This document shows, piece after piece, positions 1-5,765 of a DNA stretch of 8,546 bases. Position 1 is the first letter of the stretch, and every line of letters begins with the position of its first letter. The stretch comes from Acidimicrobiia bacterium (GTDB taxonomy: Bacteria; Actinomycetota; Acidimicrobiia; Acidimicrobiales; AC-14). The notes below the pieces were generated by a model. It did not search any database, had not been told where the DNA came from, and worked only from the letters and a program-made list of their open reading frames with translations. The stretch lies in the NCBI GenBank assembly GCA_019243595.1, contig JAFAUA010000512.1, forward strand, positions 1-8,546, written 5' to 3'. Made by a program: the position numbers and the translations under genes.

Positions 1-420
1 GCGCCGGCGCGGGAGGGCCACACGGTGCTCGTCCATCGTGTCGGGGTCTGCCAGACCGCTGATCAGCGAGCGCAAGGCATGGCGGGCGCGGGTGTGCATC
101 CGAAAACCGCCCAACGCGGGCAGCGACAGCACTGCGCTCCGTTCCGCGGGATCGGTCTCCACGAGTAGGTGTCGGCCCTCCTCGTCGTGGAGCGGAAGCT
201 CGGTGAGCCCGACGACGATGTCCCAGTTTCGTTGGCGAGCCTCGTCCTGCAGCCGGCCGAGCGCGGTGTCGACGTCCTCAGAGCCGGTGGTGAACGGCTC
301 ACTCACGACGGTGATGTCCCACCCGTCGCTGCCGTCCGACGGGCTCAGGTCTGTCATCGTTCGTGCGACCTCGGTTGGCGCGGCTGGATCAGCCACGAGC
401 CCGACGTGGATGGGTTTCAT
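1..420 (-). CDS. Uncharacterised protein, N-terminal 140 residues (runs off window)
   Basis: An open frame starts at ATG 420-418 and continues without a stop to the window edge, giving 140 residues. It begins MKPIHVGLVADPAAPTEVAR, suggesting a beta-strand then a loop, and contains WDIVVGLTELPL (about residues 66-77), a strand-rich segment. No transmembrane segment is visible in this part. The start lies 9 bp after the stop of the MarR gene, and GGGGCG in that gap can serve as an SD, so the two genes are probably cotranscribed. I recall actinobacterial proteins of unknown function with a similar soluble N-terminus followed by membrane helices, but that C-terminal half is outside the window. 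I do not recognise a function. The operon context only suggests that it responds to the same signal as the regulator. Confidence 0.7.
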   Translation of the reverse strand, partial: MKPIHVGLVADPAAPTEVARTMTDLSPSDGSDGWDITVVSEPFTTGSEDVDTALGRLQDEARQRNWDIVVGLTELPLHDEEGRHLLVETDPAERSAVLSLPALGGFRMHTRARHALRSLISGLADPDTMDEHRVALPRRR

Positions 421-429
421 TTGCGCCCC

Positions 430-888
430 CTACCCGGACAGGCGCTCCTTCAGCAGCTCGAGGGAGCTGTGCAGCTGGGCGAAGCGCCGGGGCCCCAGGA
501 TCTCTGCGATCCGCCGCTCGGCCGCGCCCGCCTGGTCGTAGATGGTTTGCTGGAGCCGCCATCCCTTCGGACTGAGTCGGATCACGCGAGCTCTTCCATC
601 GGTCTCGTCAGGCACGCGCGACAGGTATCCGTGCTGTTCCAGGTGCTGCAGGAGCTCGTTGACGGACTGCTTGGTGATCCCGACCCGGGCGGCGAGCTCG
701 CTTGGACGGAGTCCCTCGAGACCCGGATAGCGCCAGAGCCCGACGTGCGCCGCGTTCAGATCGTCGTGTCCCGCGGCAACGACACCCGCATACATCTCCT
801 CACGGACCCACTCCCAGACGACACGCATCAGGGCGCCGACATAGGGCGCTCGCTCGCCGTGGGGCTGGTCGGAGAACTCGCTTGACAC
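430..888 (-). CDS. MarR-family winged helix-turn-helix transcriptional regulator
   Basis: This 152-residue protein has the size and layout of a MarR-family dimeric repressor. The helical N-terminus (about 12-45) would dimerise. The winged HTH spans about residues 58-110: LRPSELAARVGITKQSVNELL is the HTH core, EQHGYLSRV follows, and DETDGRARVIRLSPKG (94-109) is the wing with the family's D-x-R-A-R signature. A C-terminal helical pair completes the dimer interface. The start is GTG 888-886, with no clear SD. The mRNA may be nearly leaderless, because the operators and promoter elements begin 4 bp upstream. It lies divergent to the cupin/VOC operon, and two 15-bp palindromes sit immediately upstream (893-907, 917-931). 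I infer that it represses itself and the rightward operon and is released by a small, probably aromatic, ligand. The ligand cannot be read from sequence. Confidence 0.9.
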   Translation of the reverse strand: MSSEFSDQPHGERAPYVGALMRVVWEWVREEMYAGVVAAGHDDLNAAHVGLWRYPGLEGLRPSELAARVGITKQSVNELLQHLEQHGYLSRVPDETDGRARVIRLSPKGWRLQQTIYDQAGAAERRIAEILGPRRFAQLHSSLELLKERLSG

Positions 889-910
889 AGTCGTAAGGAT
901 ACCTTACCTT
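882..910 (+). promoter_or_regulatory. Predicted sigma-70-type promoter for the cupin/VOC operon
   Basis: TTGACA at 882-887 is a perfect -35 hexamer. After a 17-nt spacer comes TACCTT at 905-910, which fits the TANNNT pattern of actinobacterial -10 elements. The expected transcription start is about 917. The -35 overlaps the first codons of the divergent MarR gene. The first operator palindrome lies in the spacer and reaches into the -10, so a bound repressor would exclude RNA polymerase. This is a sequence-pattern prediction only. Confidence 0.6.
893..907. promoter_or_regulatory. MarR-type operator 1 (predicted)
   Basis: GTAAGGATACCTTAC has perfect 6-bp inverted arms (GTAAGG/CCTTAC) around a 3-bp AT-rich centre. 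This size and symmetry suit a MarR dimer. It sits between the -35 and -10 of the rightward promoter and 5 bp from the MarR start codon, the expected place for an autoregulatory and operon-repressing site. Confidence 0.7.
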
Positions 911-916
911 TAAGTC

Positions 917-931
917 GTAAGGAATCCTGAC
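917..931. promoter_or_regulatory. MarR-type operator 2 (predicted)
   Basis: GTAAGGAATCCTGAC repeats the layout of operator 1 with one mismatch in the right arm (CCTGAC for CCTTAC). The 11-bp string AGTCGTAAGGA occurs at both 889-899 and 913-923, so the two sites are spaced exactly 24 bp apart. Operator 2 covers the predicted transcription start. The half-sites at 902-907 and 917-922 also form an outward pair with a 9-bp spacer, so alternative pairing is possible. Confidence 0.6.
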
Positions 932-950
932 TACCAGATCGGTGCCAGGC

Positions 951-987
951 TTCTGACTAGGGGGTGGGCGAAGTGACGACTGCCGTT
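951..987 (+). repeat. Upstream copy of a duplicated ribosome-binding/start region
   Basis: This 37-bp stretch matches 1113-1149 at 30 of 37 positions without gaps. It includes an SD-like AGGGGG (959-964), an 8-nt spacer, and a GTG start followed by codons for VTTAV. The offset is exactly 162 bp (54 codons), so both copies are in the same reading frame. It looks like a diverged partial duplication of the cupin gene's start. Confidence 0.6.
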
Positions 988-1122
988 CCGAACTCGACCG
1001 AGCACGAGCGACGCACCAGCCGGCGGCCCGCGCGTGACGGGTGTCGCTGGATTCGGGACCCGCATCATGCGCACGGTCTCATCTGTGTCTGGGGCATTGA
1101 TTCGCGGTCGGATTCTTACTAG
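973..1122 (+). CDS. Short ORF, 49 codons, upstream and in frame with the cupin gene
   Basis: A GTG at 973, preceded by AGGGGG with an 8-nt spacer, opens a 49-codon frame. Its TAG stop (1120-1122) overlaps the SD of the cupin gene. The first residues (VTTAVPNSTEHERR) resemble the cupin N-terminus (VTTAVVDSPESEQV). The rest is basic and lacks cupin motifs: RRPARDGCRW occurs mid-peptide and the end is SRSDSY. It could be a leader peptide that couples translation to the cupin, or the decayed remnant of a duplicated cupin start. It lies inside the predicted 5' leader of the operon mRNA. Translation is not demonstrated. Confidence 0.3.
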   Translation: MTTAVPNSTEHERRTSRRPARDGCRWIRDPHHAHGLICVWGIDSRSDSY

Positions 1123-1149
1123 GAGGTGGCGGACGTGACGACAGCAGTT
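1113..1149 (+). repeat. Downstream copy of the duplicated start region, with the cupin SD
   Basis: This is the functional copy of the 37-bp repeat. AGGAGG at 1121-1126 is a perfect SD, 8 nt before GTG 1135. This decides the cupin start: the alternative in-frame GTG at 1126 lies inside the SD and is unlikely to be used. The seven differences from the upstream copy include SD AGGAGG against AGGGGG. Confidence 0.65.
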
Positions 1150-1638
1150 GTGGATTCCCCGGAGAGCGAACAAGTGCCGGCGTGGTGGTTCCTCGACACC
1201 TTGGTCGTCGAGCATCGATGCGCGCCGGGTATGGACACCGTCGTGCTCGAGATGACCTTGCCAGTGGGCTCGTCGCCGCCGCTCCACGTGCACGACGACC
1301 TCGACGACACCTGGTACATCCTCGAGGGCCAGATGGTCGTGCGCTGCGCAGACGAGGTGCTGGTGGTCCGGCCGGGACACTGGGTCTCAATGCCCCGGGG
1401 CGTCCCTCACTCGTTCCGCGTGGTTGGCGACCGCGAGGCGCGGATCCTGCTGGTGCACAACAGCACCAGCTTCCGTGATTTCGTCCGCGATGTGGGCACT
1501 CCAGCTGGCGCACACGTTGCGCCCAGTGACCCCGCGTTCCCGCCGATGGACGAACTGGCTCGCATCGCGGCCGAGCATGACCTCAGGCCAGTCGGACCTC
1601 CGATGAGCGCTGAAGACTGTGAGGGGGTCCATGCCTGA
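1135..1638 (+). CDS. Cupin-domain protein (quercetin dioxygenase-like, COG1917 type)
   Basis: This is a single-domain cupin of 167 residues, presumably cytoplasmic and metal-binding. Cupin motif 1 is visible at about residues 45-65: GSSPPLHVHDDLDDTWYILEG. It carries H51 and H53 and, at the usual glutamate position, D58. Motif 2 is GHWVSMPRGVPHSF (81-94) with H92. The likely metal ligands are therefore H51, H53, D58 and H92, with Asp replacing the canonical Glu. A tail of about 50 residues follows the barrel. The start is GTG 1135, chosen for its perfect AGGAGG SD 8 nt upstream. The 3' end overlaps the next gene's ATG by 8 bp, so translation is coupled. Such cupins act as dioxygenases, isomerases or hydrolases on small oxygenated substrates, or just bind ligands. 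The reaction cannot be assigned. It is probably controlled by the divergent MarR protein. Confidence 0.85.
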   Translation: MTTAVVDSPESEQVPAWWFLDTLVVEHRCAPGMDTVVLEMTLPVGSSPPLHVHDDLDDTWYILEGQMVVRCADEVLVVRPGHWVSMPRGVPHSFRVVGDREARILLVHNSTSFRDFVRDVGTPAGAHVAPSDPAFPPMDELARIAAEHDLRPVGPPMSAEDCEGVHA

Positions 1639-2029
1639 TCTCGCGTCGATCCACCACATTTCCCTCACGGTCACCGACGTCGATCGCAGTGTGGCGTGGT
1701 ACAAGGAAGTCCTGGGCCTGGCGAAGCTGATGAGGGAGGACCATCCCGACGGTGACGGCTACGCCATCGTTCTTGGCAAGCCGGACTTTTCGATGTGTGT
1801 GGGTCTGCACGCGCACTCAGCCAACGGATCCGAACCGTGCAACGAGACGCGGACGGGGCTCGATCACGTGAGCTTCGCGGTCTCCGAACGTGCCGACCTC
1901 GACGCCTGGGCGGGACACTTCAAGAAGCTGGACGTGGCCCAGTCACCGATCAACGATCAGGAGGGGTACGCAGTGCTTGTGTTCCGCGACCCCGACAACA
2001 TTCAGCTCGAACTCATTTCGAAGGGCTGA
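1631..2029 (+). CDS. VOC-family protein (glyoxalase/bleomycin resistance/dioxygenase fold), first of two
   Basis: This protein of 132 residues has the paired beta-alpha-beta-beta-beta modules of the vicinal oxygen chelate superfamily. Module 1 opens with SIHHISLTVTDVDRSVAWYK and module 2 with GLDHVSFAVSERADLDAW; it ends with FRDPDNIQLELIS. By position the metal ligands would be H9, H60, H79 and E127. H60 replaces the Glu often seen there, leaving a His-rich set reminiscent of extradiol-type sites, although the protein is far too small to be a classical extradiol dioxygenase. ATG 1631 is preferred over GTG 1619 because GAGGGGG lies just ahead of it and the sequence then starts right at the fold. 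It overlaps the cupin by 8 bp. Likely roles are a ring-cleavage, isomerase or lyase step, or ligand binding; the substrate is unknown. Confidence 0.85.
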   Translation: MPDLASIHHISLTVTDVDRSVAWYKEVLGLAKLMREDHPDGDGYAIVLGKPDFSMCVGLHAHSANGSEPCNETRTGLDHVSFAVSERADLDAWAGHFKKLDVAQSPINDQEGYAVLVFRDPDNIQLELISKG

Positions 2030-2036
2030 GACGCGA

Positions 2037-2471
2037 ATGGGTGCGTCGACCCTCAAGGTCACGGGCATCAACCACGTGGTGCTCCACGTGACTGACCTCG
2101 AGCGGTCCCGGGCCTTCTACATGGAGGCTCTGGGCTTCGACGACCGCGGGTTCGTTCCGGGCATGAAGGCCGCCTTCTTGCGCTGTGGCGTGCAGGGCCT
2201 CGATCTCTTCGAAATGGCTGACTGCGACGTCCACGGCGGCGAGGAGCTGAACCACATGGCCCTGAACGTCGACGTTGCCGATGTCGAGTCGCTGCTAACC
2301 GGTCTTTCAGAGGCCGGAATCGAGACCTTCGAGGCCACCCCGCGGAACTCGGTGTTCATCGCCGACCCGGACGGCCACCGCATCGAGATGCTGCCCGTCA
2401 ACGCCAGCGAGCGGGATCACGAATTCGCCAGGGAGGCGATGGTGGCGAGGAGCACGCTCGCACCCCGCTGA
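2037..2471 (+). CDS. VOC-family protein, second of two, with C-terminal extension
   Basis: This is a 144-residue VOC-fold protein starting at ATG 2037, 7 bp after the first VOC gene, so it is likely part of the same operon. Module 1 starts INHVVLHVTDLERSRAFYME and module 2 is ELNHMALNVDVADVESLL; it ends with the conserved FIADPDGHRIEMLP. The predicted metal site is complete and glyoxalase-like: H13, E59, H73 and E117. The N-terminal module resembles that of its neighbour (I-x-H, V-T-D, R-S, Y-x-E-x-L-G), consistent with an old tandem duplication that has diverged. The 25 or so residues after EMLP are charged, lie outside the fold and are encoded across the end of the opposing hydrolase gene. 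An isomerase, lyase or dioxygenase role is possible; no substrate can be named. Confidence 0.85.
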   Translation: MGASTLKVTGINHVVLHVTDLERSRAFYMEALGFDDRGFVPGMKAAFLRCGVQGLDLFEMADCDVHGGEELNHMALNVDVADVESLLTGLSEAGIETFEATPRNSVFIADPDGHRIEMLPVNASERDHEFAREAMVARSTLAPR

Positions 2472-3547
2472 TCCCCGACGAGGTTGCCCTCCATCCGGTT
2501 CATGACGTAGCTGACCGCGAGGCGACGGTCCAGGTCGAGGACGATCAGCGAGCCGCCATACCCGCCCCAGAAGCATGCACGCTTGCCGATGGGCATCATC
2601 TCGCTCTCCAACCCGTAGCCCATGCCGATGCGGAAAGGCATCCCGAGCACGCGGTCGACGCCGTTGGCCTGCTCCTCAAACACGGCGTCGCAGCCCTCGG
2701 CCGACAGCAGGCGGACCCCGGCGGCCTCGCCCCCACACGCGAGCACCGACTGGAGCTTGGCGACCGAGCGGGCGTTGCCGTGGCCGTTGGCGGCGGGGAT
2801 CTCGGCGCGTCGCCACCACTCTTCCCAGGTGACGTCGCCGGTGATGAGCGGGTTGGTGAGCGTGCGCAGGGCGATGTCGGAGACCTCCATTGCGCCCGGG
2901 TCCATCGGCTCGTGGGGAATGAGCGGACAGATGCGGTCGTCGACCCCCGCAGGCGTCCCGATGTAGAAGTCGGCACCCACCGGGCCGGCGATCTCCCTGG
3001 CGAAGAAGGTCCCCAGCGACTCACCGCAGATACGGCGAACGACTTCACCCACGAGATAGCCCTGGGTCACGGCGTGGTAACCCGAGCCGTCCCCCGGCTC
3101 CCACCAGGGCGCCTGGGCAGCGAGCAGGCTGGTGCACTTCTCCCAGTCGCCGAGGTCCTCGAGCTGCATCGGTTCGCTCCACCCCGACAGGCCCGCCGTG
3201 TGGCCCATCAGGTGGCGGACCTCGACGCCCTCCTTGCCGGCCGCCTTGAACTCGGGCCAGTAGCGCGCCACCGGGGCGTGGAAGTCGAGCTCGCCCCGAT
3301 CGGCCAGGACCAGCGCGCAGAGGAACGTCATCGTCTTGGTGGTCGAGAACACGTTGGTGATCGTGTCGGCTTCCCTGGGCCGGGTCCGGTCGGCGTCGCA
3401 GTACCCGCCCCAAATGTCGACGACCGGTTCCCCGTCGATGAACACAGCCACGGACGCGCCGACGTCTTGACCCGATTCGAGATTGGCGGCAAGAACGTTG
3501 CGCACCATCGTGAACCGCTCGTCGCAGCTGCCCTGAACGTCGGCCAT
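2417..3547 (-). CDS. Serine hydrolase, beta-lactamase class C-like / family VIII esterase
   Basis: This 376-residue protein belongs to the PF00144 beta-lactamase-like fold. The nucleophile motif S-x-x-K is STTK with S68 and K71, in the context NVFSTTKTMTFL. The tyrosine motif is Y157-H-A in place of the YxN of true class C enzymes. The third motif (KTG box) is replaced by GGYGGS at 328-333. These substitutions are typical of family VIII carboxylesterases and related lactone or amide hydrolases rather than antibiotic-resistance beta-lactamases. No signal peptide is visible, so it should be cytoplasmic, which also argues against a resistance role. ATG 3547 is supported by AGGGGG 8 nt upstream. 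It is divergent from the EthD-like gene across 53 bp, and its last 55 bp overlap the second VOC gene in antisense. It likely cleaves an ester or lactone intermediate of the local pathway. Confidence 0.88.
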   Translation of the reverse strand: MADVQGSCDERFTMVRNVLAANLESGQDVGASVAVFIDGEPVVDIWGGYCDADRTRPREADTITNVFSTTKTMTFLCALVLADRGELDFHAPVARYWPEFKAAGKEGVEVRHLMGHTAGLSGWSEPMQLEDLGDWEKCTSLLAAQAPWWEPGDGSGYHAVTQGYLVGEVVRRICGESLGTFFAREIAGPVGADFYIGTPAGVDDRICPLIPHEPMDPGAMEVSDIALRTLTNPLITGDVTWEEWWRRAEIPAANGHGNARSVAKLQSVLACGGEAAGVRLLSAEGCDAVFEEQANGVDRVLGMPFRIGMGYGLESEMMPIGKRACFWGGYGGSLIVLDLDRRLAVSYVMNRMEGNLVGDQRGASVLLATIASLANS

Positions 3548-3600
3548 GCTTCGTACCCCCTGATCGCCAGCTGTGAAGCTACGTGGGCAAGGATCGCGTC
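3548..3600. promoter_or_regulatory. Compact divergent intergenic region
   Basis: These 53 bp must hold the 5' signals of both the leftward hydrolase and the rightward EthD-like gene. SDs are visible: AGGGGG on the minus strand and AAGGA on the plus strand. GATCGC occurs twice in direct orientation, and AGCT-GTGA-AGCT forms a tiny inverted repeat. I see no convincing -35/-10 pair and no copy of the GTAAGG operator found near the MarR gene, so common regulation is not shown. Confidence 0.4.
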
Positions 3601-4263
3601 ATGAAGTTCATCTATGCGCTCTGGGGCCAGCGCCTCGAAGCAAAGCTGTTGGCTCCCTCGATGCACGATGCCCTGCGGACATCTGGCGCGACGAAGCTGC
3701 ACGTCAACGTGGACGACGCCGATGTGGCTCCCGCCAAGCTGCGCATCACCACCTTCGATGCGCCGGTGTCCGCGGTCGTGACCGCGTGGGTCGACGATGA
3801 ACCGACCGACGTGTCTCGTCTCCTGACCGACATATCCGAACGCTGCAGTGGTTGGGAGGTCGAGGAGCGGACGCCCCTCGAGCCGCCGCACACAGCGCCG
3901 GGTGAACGCACGCCGGGGCTGGCGCAGATCGCCTTTCTCCGCATCCCCGCCGAGCTCGACGAGGCTGAGTGGCGGCATCGCTGGCAGGACCTGCACACCA
4001 CCGTCGCCATAGACACGCAGGCCACCTTCGGCTACACCCAGAACCGGGTGCTGCGTCCGATCTCGGGCGACGAGCGCGTCGCCGCCATCGTCGAGGAACT
4101 GTTCCCGATGGAGGCGATGACGAGCCTGCACGCGTTCTACGGGAGTGACGGTGACGATGCCGAGTTGCAGCGACGGCTCGACCGGATGATGAAGAGCGTC
4201 AGCAGCTTTGGCGCCGACCGGGATCTCGACTCGGTTCCGACCAGCCGCTACGTCTTCGCCTGA
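3601..4263 (+). CDS. EthD-like dimeric alpha/beta-barrel protein, two domains
   Basis: This 220-residue protein appears to be built from two ferredoxin-like halves. The N-terminal half opens MKFIYALWGQRLEAKL and carries HDALRTSGATKLHVNVDD. The C-terminal half (about 107-215) has AQIAFLRIPAELDEAEWRHR, then LHTTVAIDTQATFGYTQNRV and a late LHAFYG strand. The W-x-x-x-W-x-x-x-H pattern followed by a helix and a Q-x-x-x-Y strand is typical of EthD/antibiotic-biosynthesis-monooxygenase-like proteins found in aromatic and steroid catabolic clusters, where they are often accessory and biochemically undefined. ATG 3601 is chosen over GTG 3583 because AAGGA lies 7 nt ahead and the fold begins at MKFIYALW. 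It is divergent from the hydrolase and ends only 3 bp from the convergent flavoprotein gene. A catalytic role is not proven. Confidence 0.7.
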   Translation: MKFIYALWGQRLEAKLLAPSMHDALRTSGATKLHVNVDDADVAPAKLRITTFDAPVSAVVTAWVDDEPTDVSRLLTDISERCSGWEVEERTPLEPPHTAPGERTPGLAQIAFLRIPAELDEAEWRHRWQDLHTTVAIDTQATFGYTQNRVLRPISGDERVAAIVEELFPMEAMTSLHAFYGSDGDDAELQRRLDRMMKSVSSFGADRDLDSVPTSRYVFA

Positions 4264-4266
4264 GCC

Positions 4267-5721
4267 CTATCGAGCCCGCCTGGCGGCGTGGCCCCCGGCC
4301 CGTCGACCGAAGAACGACCCGTCCCCGAGGCTGATCCCACTGACGTAGTACCGGGCCGCAAGGCTGGCCGCGGTCCTGCCCGCGGCGTACAAGCCCGGGA
4401 CCGGAGTCCCGGTGTCGGTGAGCGCGGCGCCGTCGGCGTCGGTGACGAGCCCACCGAGCGTGAAGGTCGCGTAGATGGCGCCGTGGTCGACGCGGAGGTC
4501 CACCGCACCGATCCCACTGGCCGGCGGAACGCCGATGGGCTGCAAAAACGGCGCTCGCTTGTGGAACACGGGGTCCTCGCCGCGAGCTGCGGCCTCGTTG
4601 TACTCGGCGACGGTTCGGGCGAGCGCATCGGGCGGAACGCCGATGTCGACAGCGAGCTCCTCTGGCGTGGCGGCGGCGTAGCCGACGCGCAGCCCGACAA
4701 GGTTGCGCTCGTGAATCACATCGTCGGTGATCATGTACACGAACCCGTCCTGGTCCAGCAGCGCGTCGCGTCCGATGCGCCCGGTGTAGGCGTCCTCGTT
4801 GATGAACCGCTCGCCATGGCGGTCGACGAGGATCCCTCGTGCCAGCCGGTGGGGCGGCCCGAGCGGGAGCGCGCACTCGAAGACGTCGAGTCGGGTCGTC
4901 GCCGCGCCGGCGCCGACGCCCATGCGGATGCCGCGGCCGTCATCGTTCGGCGTGCCGATCCGCCAGACCGGATCAGGGACGTGGGCGCGGGGACAGTGTT
5001 CGGCGACCATGGCGTCGTTGTGGATGAATCCGCCGGTCGCCAGGATCACCCCGCCCCGGGCTCGTATCGCACGCGTGCCCTCGTCGCCGCTCACCTGGAC
5101 GCCGACGACCTCACCGTCGTCGACGACCAGGGCATCAGCGCGGGCGTCTGACTCAACGCGGGCGCCGCTGTCGGACACCGCAGCCCCGAGACGTTCCATG
5201 AGAAATCCGCCGGCACTGTCCGTGTACCGAGGCTTGTGGGCGCGGGGCGCAGGGAGCGCTATCTCGTCGAAGGGGTAGGCGTCTTCTCCACCGCTGAAGA
5301 GCAGCCCGGCATCGTCGACCGACTCACGGTTCGGCTCGTCGCAGAACTCCGCCCGGAACGGCACGCCGATCGAGACCAACCAGTCGAAGTGGTCCGGCGA
5401 ACCGTCGCAGTACGCCTCGATGCGGTCGTCATCAGCGCCGGGTCCAAGGGCCGCTTTGAGGAACGTCGCCATGTTCTCGGGCGAGTCGTCGAAGCCGCAC
5501 GCGTCCTGAAGAGCCGTCCCGCCGCCGAGATAGATGAGGCCACCGGAGTTGGCGGACGTCCCGCCGGGCCCCCCACTGCGTTCGACGGCCAGCACCTTTG
5601 CGCCGGTCTGCCGGGCGGCAACGACGGCAGACGCACCGGCGACACCCAGTCCCACCACGACCACGTCCACCGTCTGCTCGAAGTCGACCTCCCGAGCCTC
5701 GAGCGCCGGAACAGAGTCCAT
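4267..5721 (-). CDS. FAD-dependent oxidoreductase (fumarate reductase / 3-ketosteroid dehydrogenase superfamily)
   Basis: This 484-residue flavoprotein belongs to the FAD_binding_2 superfamily. The N-terminal dinucleotide fold is DVVVVGLGVAGASAVVAAR with GLGVAG at 24-29 and the ribose-binding E47. GGPGGTSANSGG follows at 50-61. Further FAD elements are VILATGGF (225-232), NDDGRGI (259-265), GERFINED (303-310) and PGLYAAGRT (442-450). The C-terminal YYVSGISLGDGSFFGRRAG (458-476) has the Tyr-x-x-x-Gly spacing also seen in ketosteroid dehydrogenases, but the substrate is not determined by this. No heme-binding or secretion signal is present, so it is presumably cytosolic. The same frame is open further upstream to 6075, but that part overlaps the membrane gene and is Arg-rich shadow sequence. 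ATG 5721, with GGTGG 6 nt ahead, is the sensible start. It is convergent with the EthD-like gene (3-bp gap). A dehydrogenation or enone reduction step is likely. Confidence 0.88.
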   Translation of the reverse strand: MDSVPALEAREVDFEQTVDVVVVGLGVAGASAVVAARQTGAKVLAVERSGGPGGTSANSGGLIYLGGGTALQDACGFDDSPENMATFLKAALGPGADDDRIEAYCDGSPDHFDWLVSIGVPFRAEFCDEPNRESVDDAGLLFSGGEDAYPFDEIALPAPRAHKPRYTDSAGGFLMERLGAAVSDSGARVESDARADALVVDDGEVVGVQVSGDEGTRAIRARGGVILATGGFIHNDAMVAEHCPRAHVPDPVWRIGTPNDDGRGIRMGVGAGAATTRLDVFECALPLGPPHRLARGILVDRHGERFINEDAYTGRIGRDALLDQDGFVYMITDDVIHERNLVGLRVGYAAATPEELAVDIGVPPDALARTVAEYNEAAARGEDPVFHKRAPFLQPIGVPPASGIGAVDLRVDHGAIYATFTLGGLVTDADGAALTDTGTPVPGLYAAGRTAASLAARYYVSGISLGDGSFFGRRAGGHAARRAR

Positions 5722-5765
5722 AAGCGCCACCGTAGAGTCCGGGCCGAGTTCCCGGACGGCCGCCG

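Noticed and set aside
169..885. Plus-strand open frame (238 codons) antisense to the MarR gene and its partner
   Set aside because: It has no recognisable family and runs through two minus-strand genes, one with a clear winged HTH. It is a GC-rich shadow.
1126..1134. GTG 1126 as an alternative cupin start
   Set aside because: It lies inside the AGGAGG Shine-Dalgarno sequence. GTG 1135 has ideal 8-nt spacing.
931..1380. Minus-strand frame across the leader and cupin start
   Set aside because: No domain, no SD, and antisense to a clear cupin gene with matching SD.
2417..3547. Reading the serine hydrolase as an antibiotic-resistance beta-lactamase
   Set aside because: No signal peptide, YHA instead of YxN, and no KTG box. 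The pattern fits a cytoplasmic family VIII esterase better.
2780..3604. Long plus-strand open frame (274 codons) antisense to the serine hydrolase
   Set aside because: The translation is Arg/Val/Gly/Ala-rich with no domain, while the opposite strand encodes a complete S-x-x-K hydrolase. Such antisense frames are common in high-GC DNA.
4288..5151. Plus-strand open frame (287 codons) antisense to the flavoprotein
   Set aside because: Low-complexity composition, and it is opposite a gene with all FAD-binding motifs in order.
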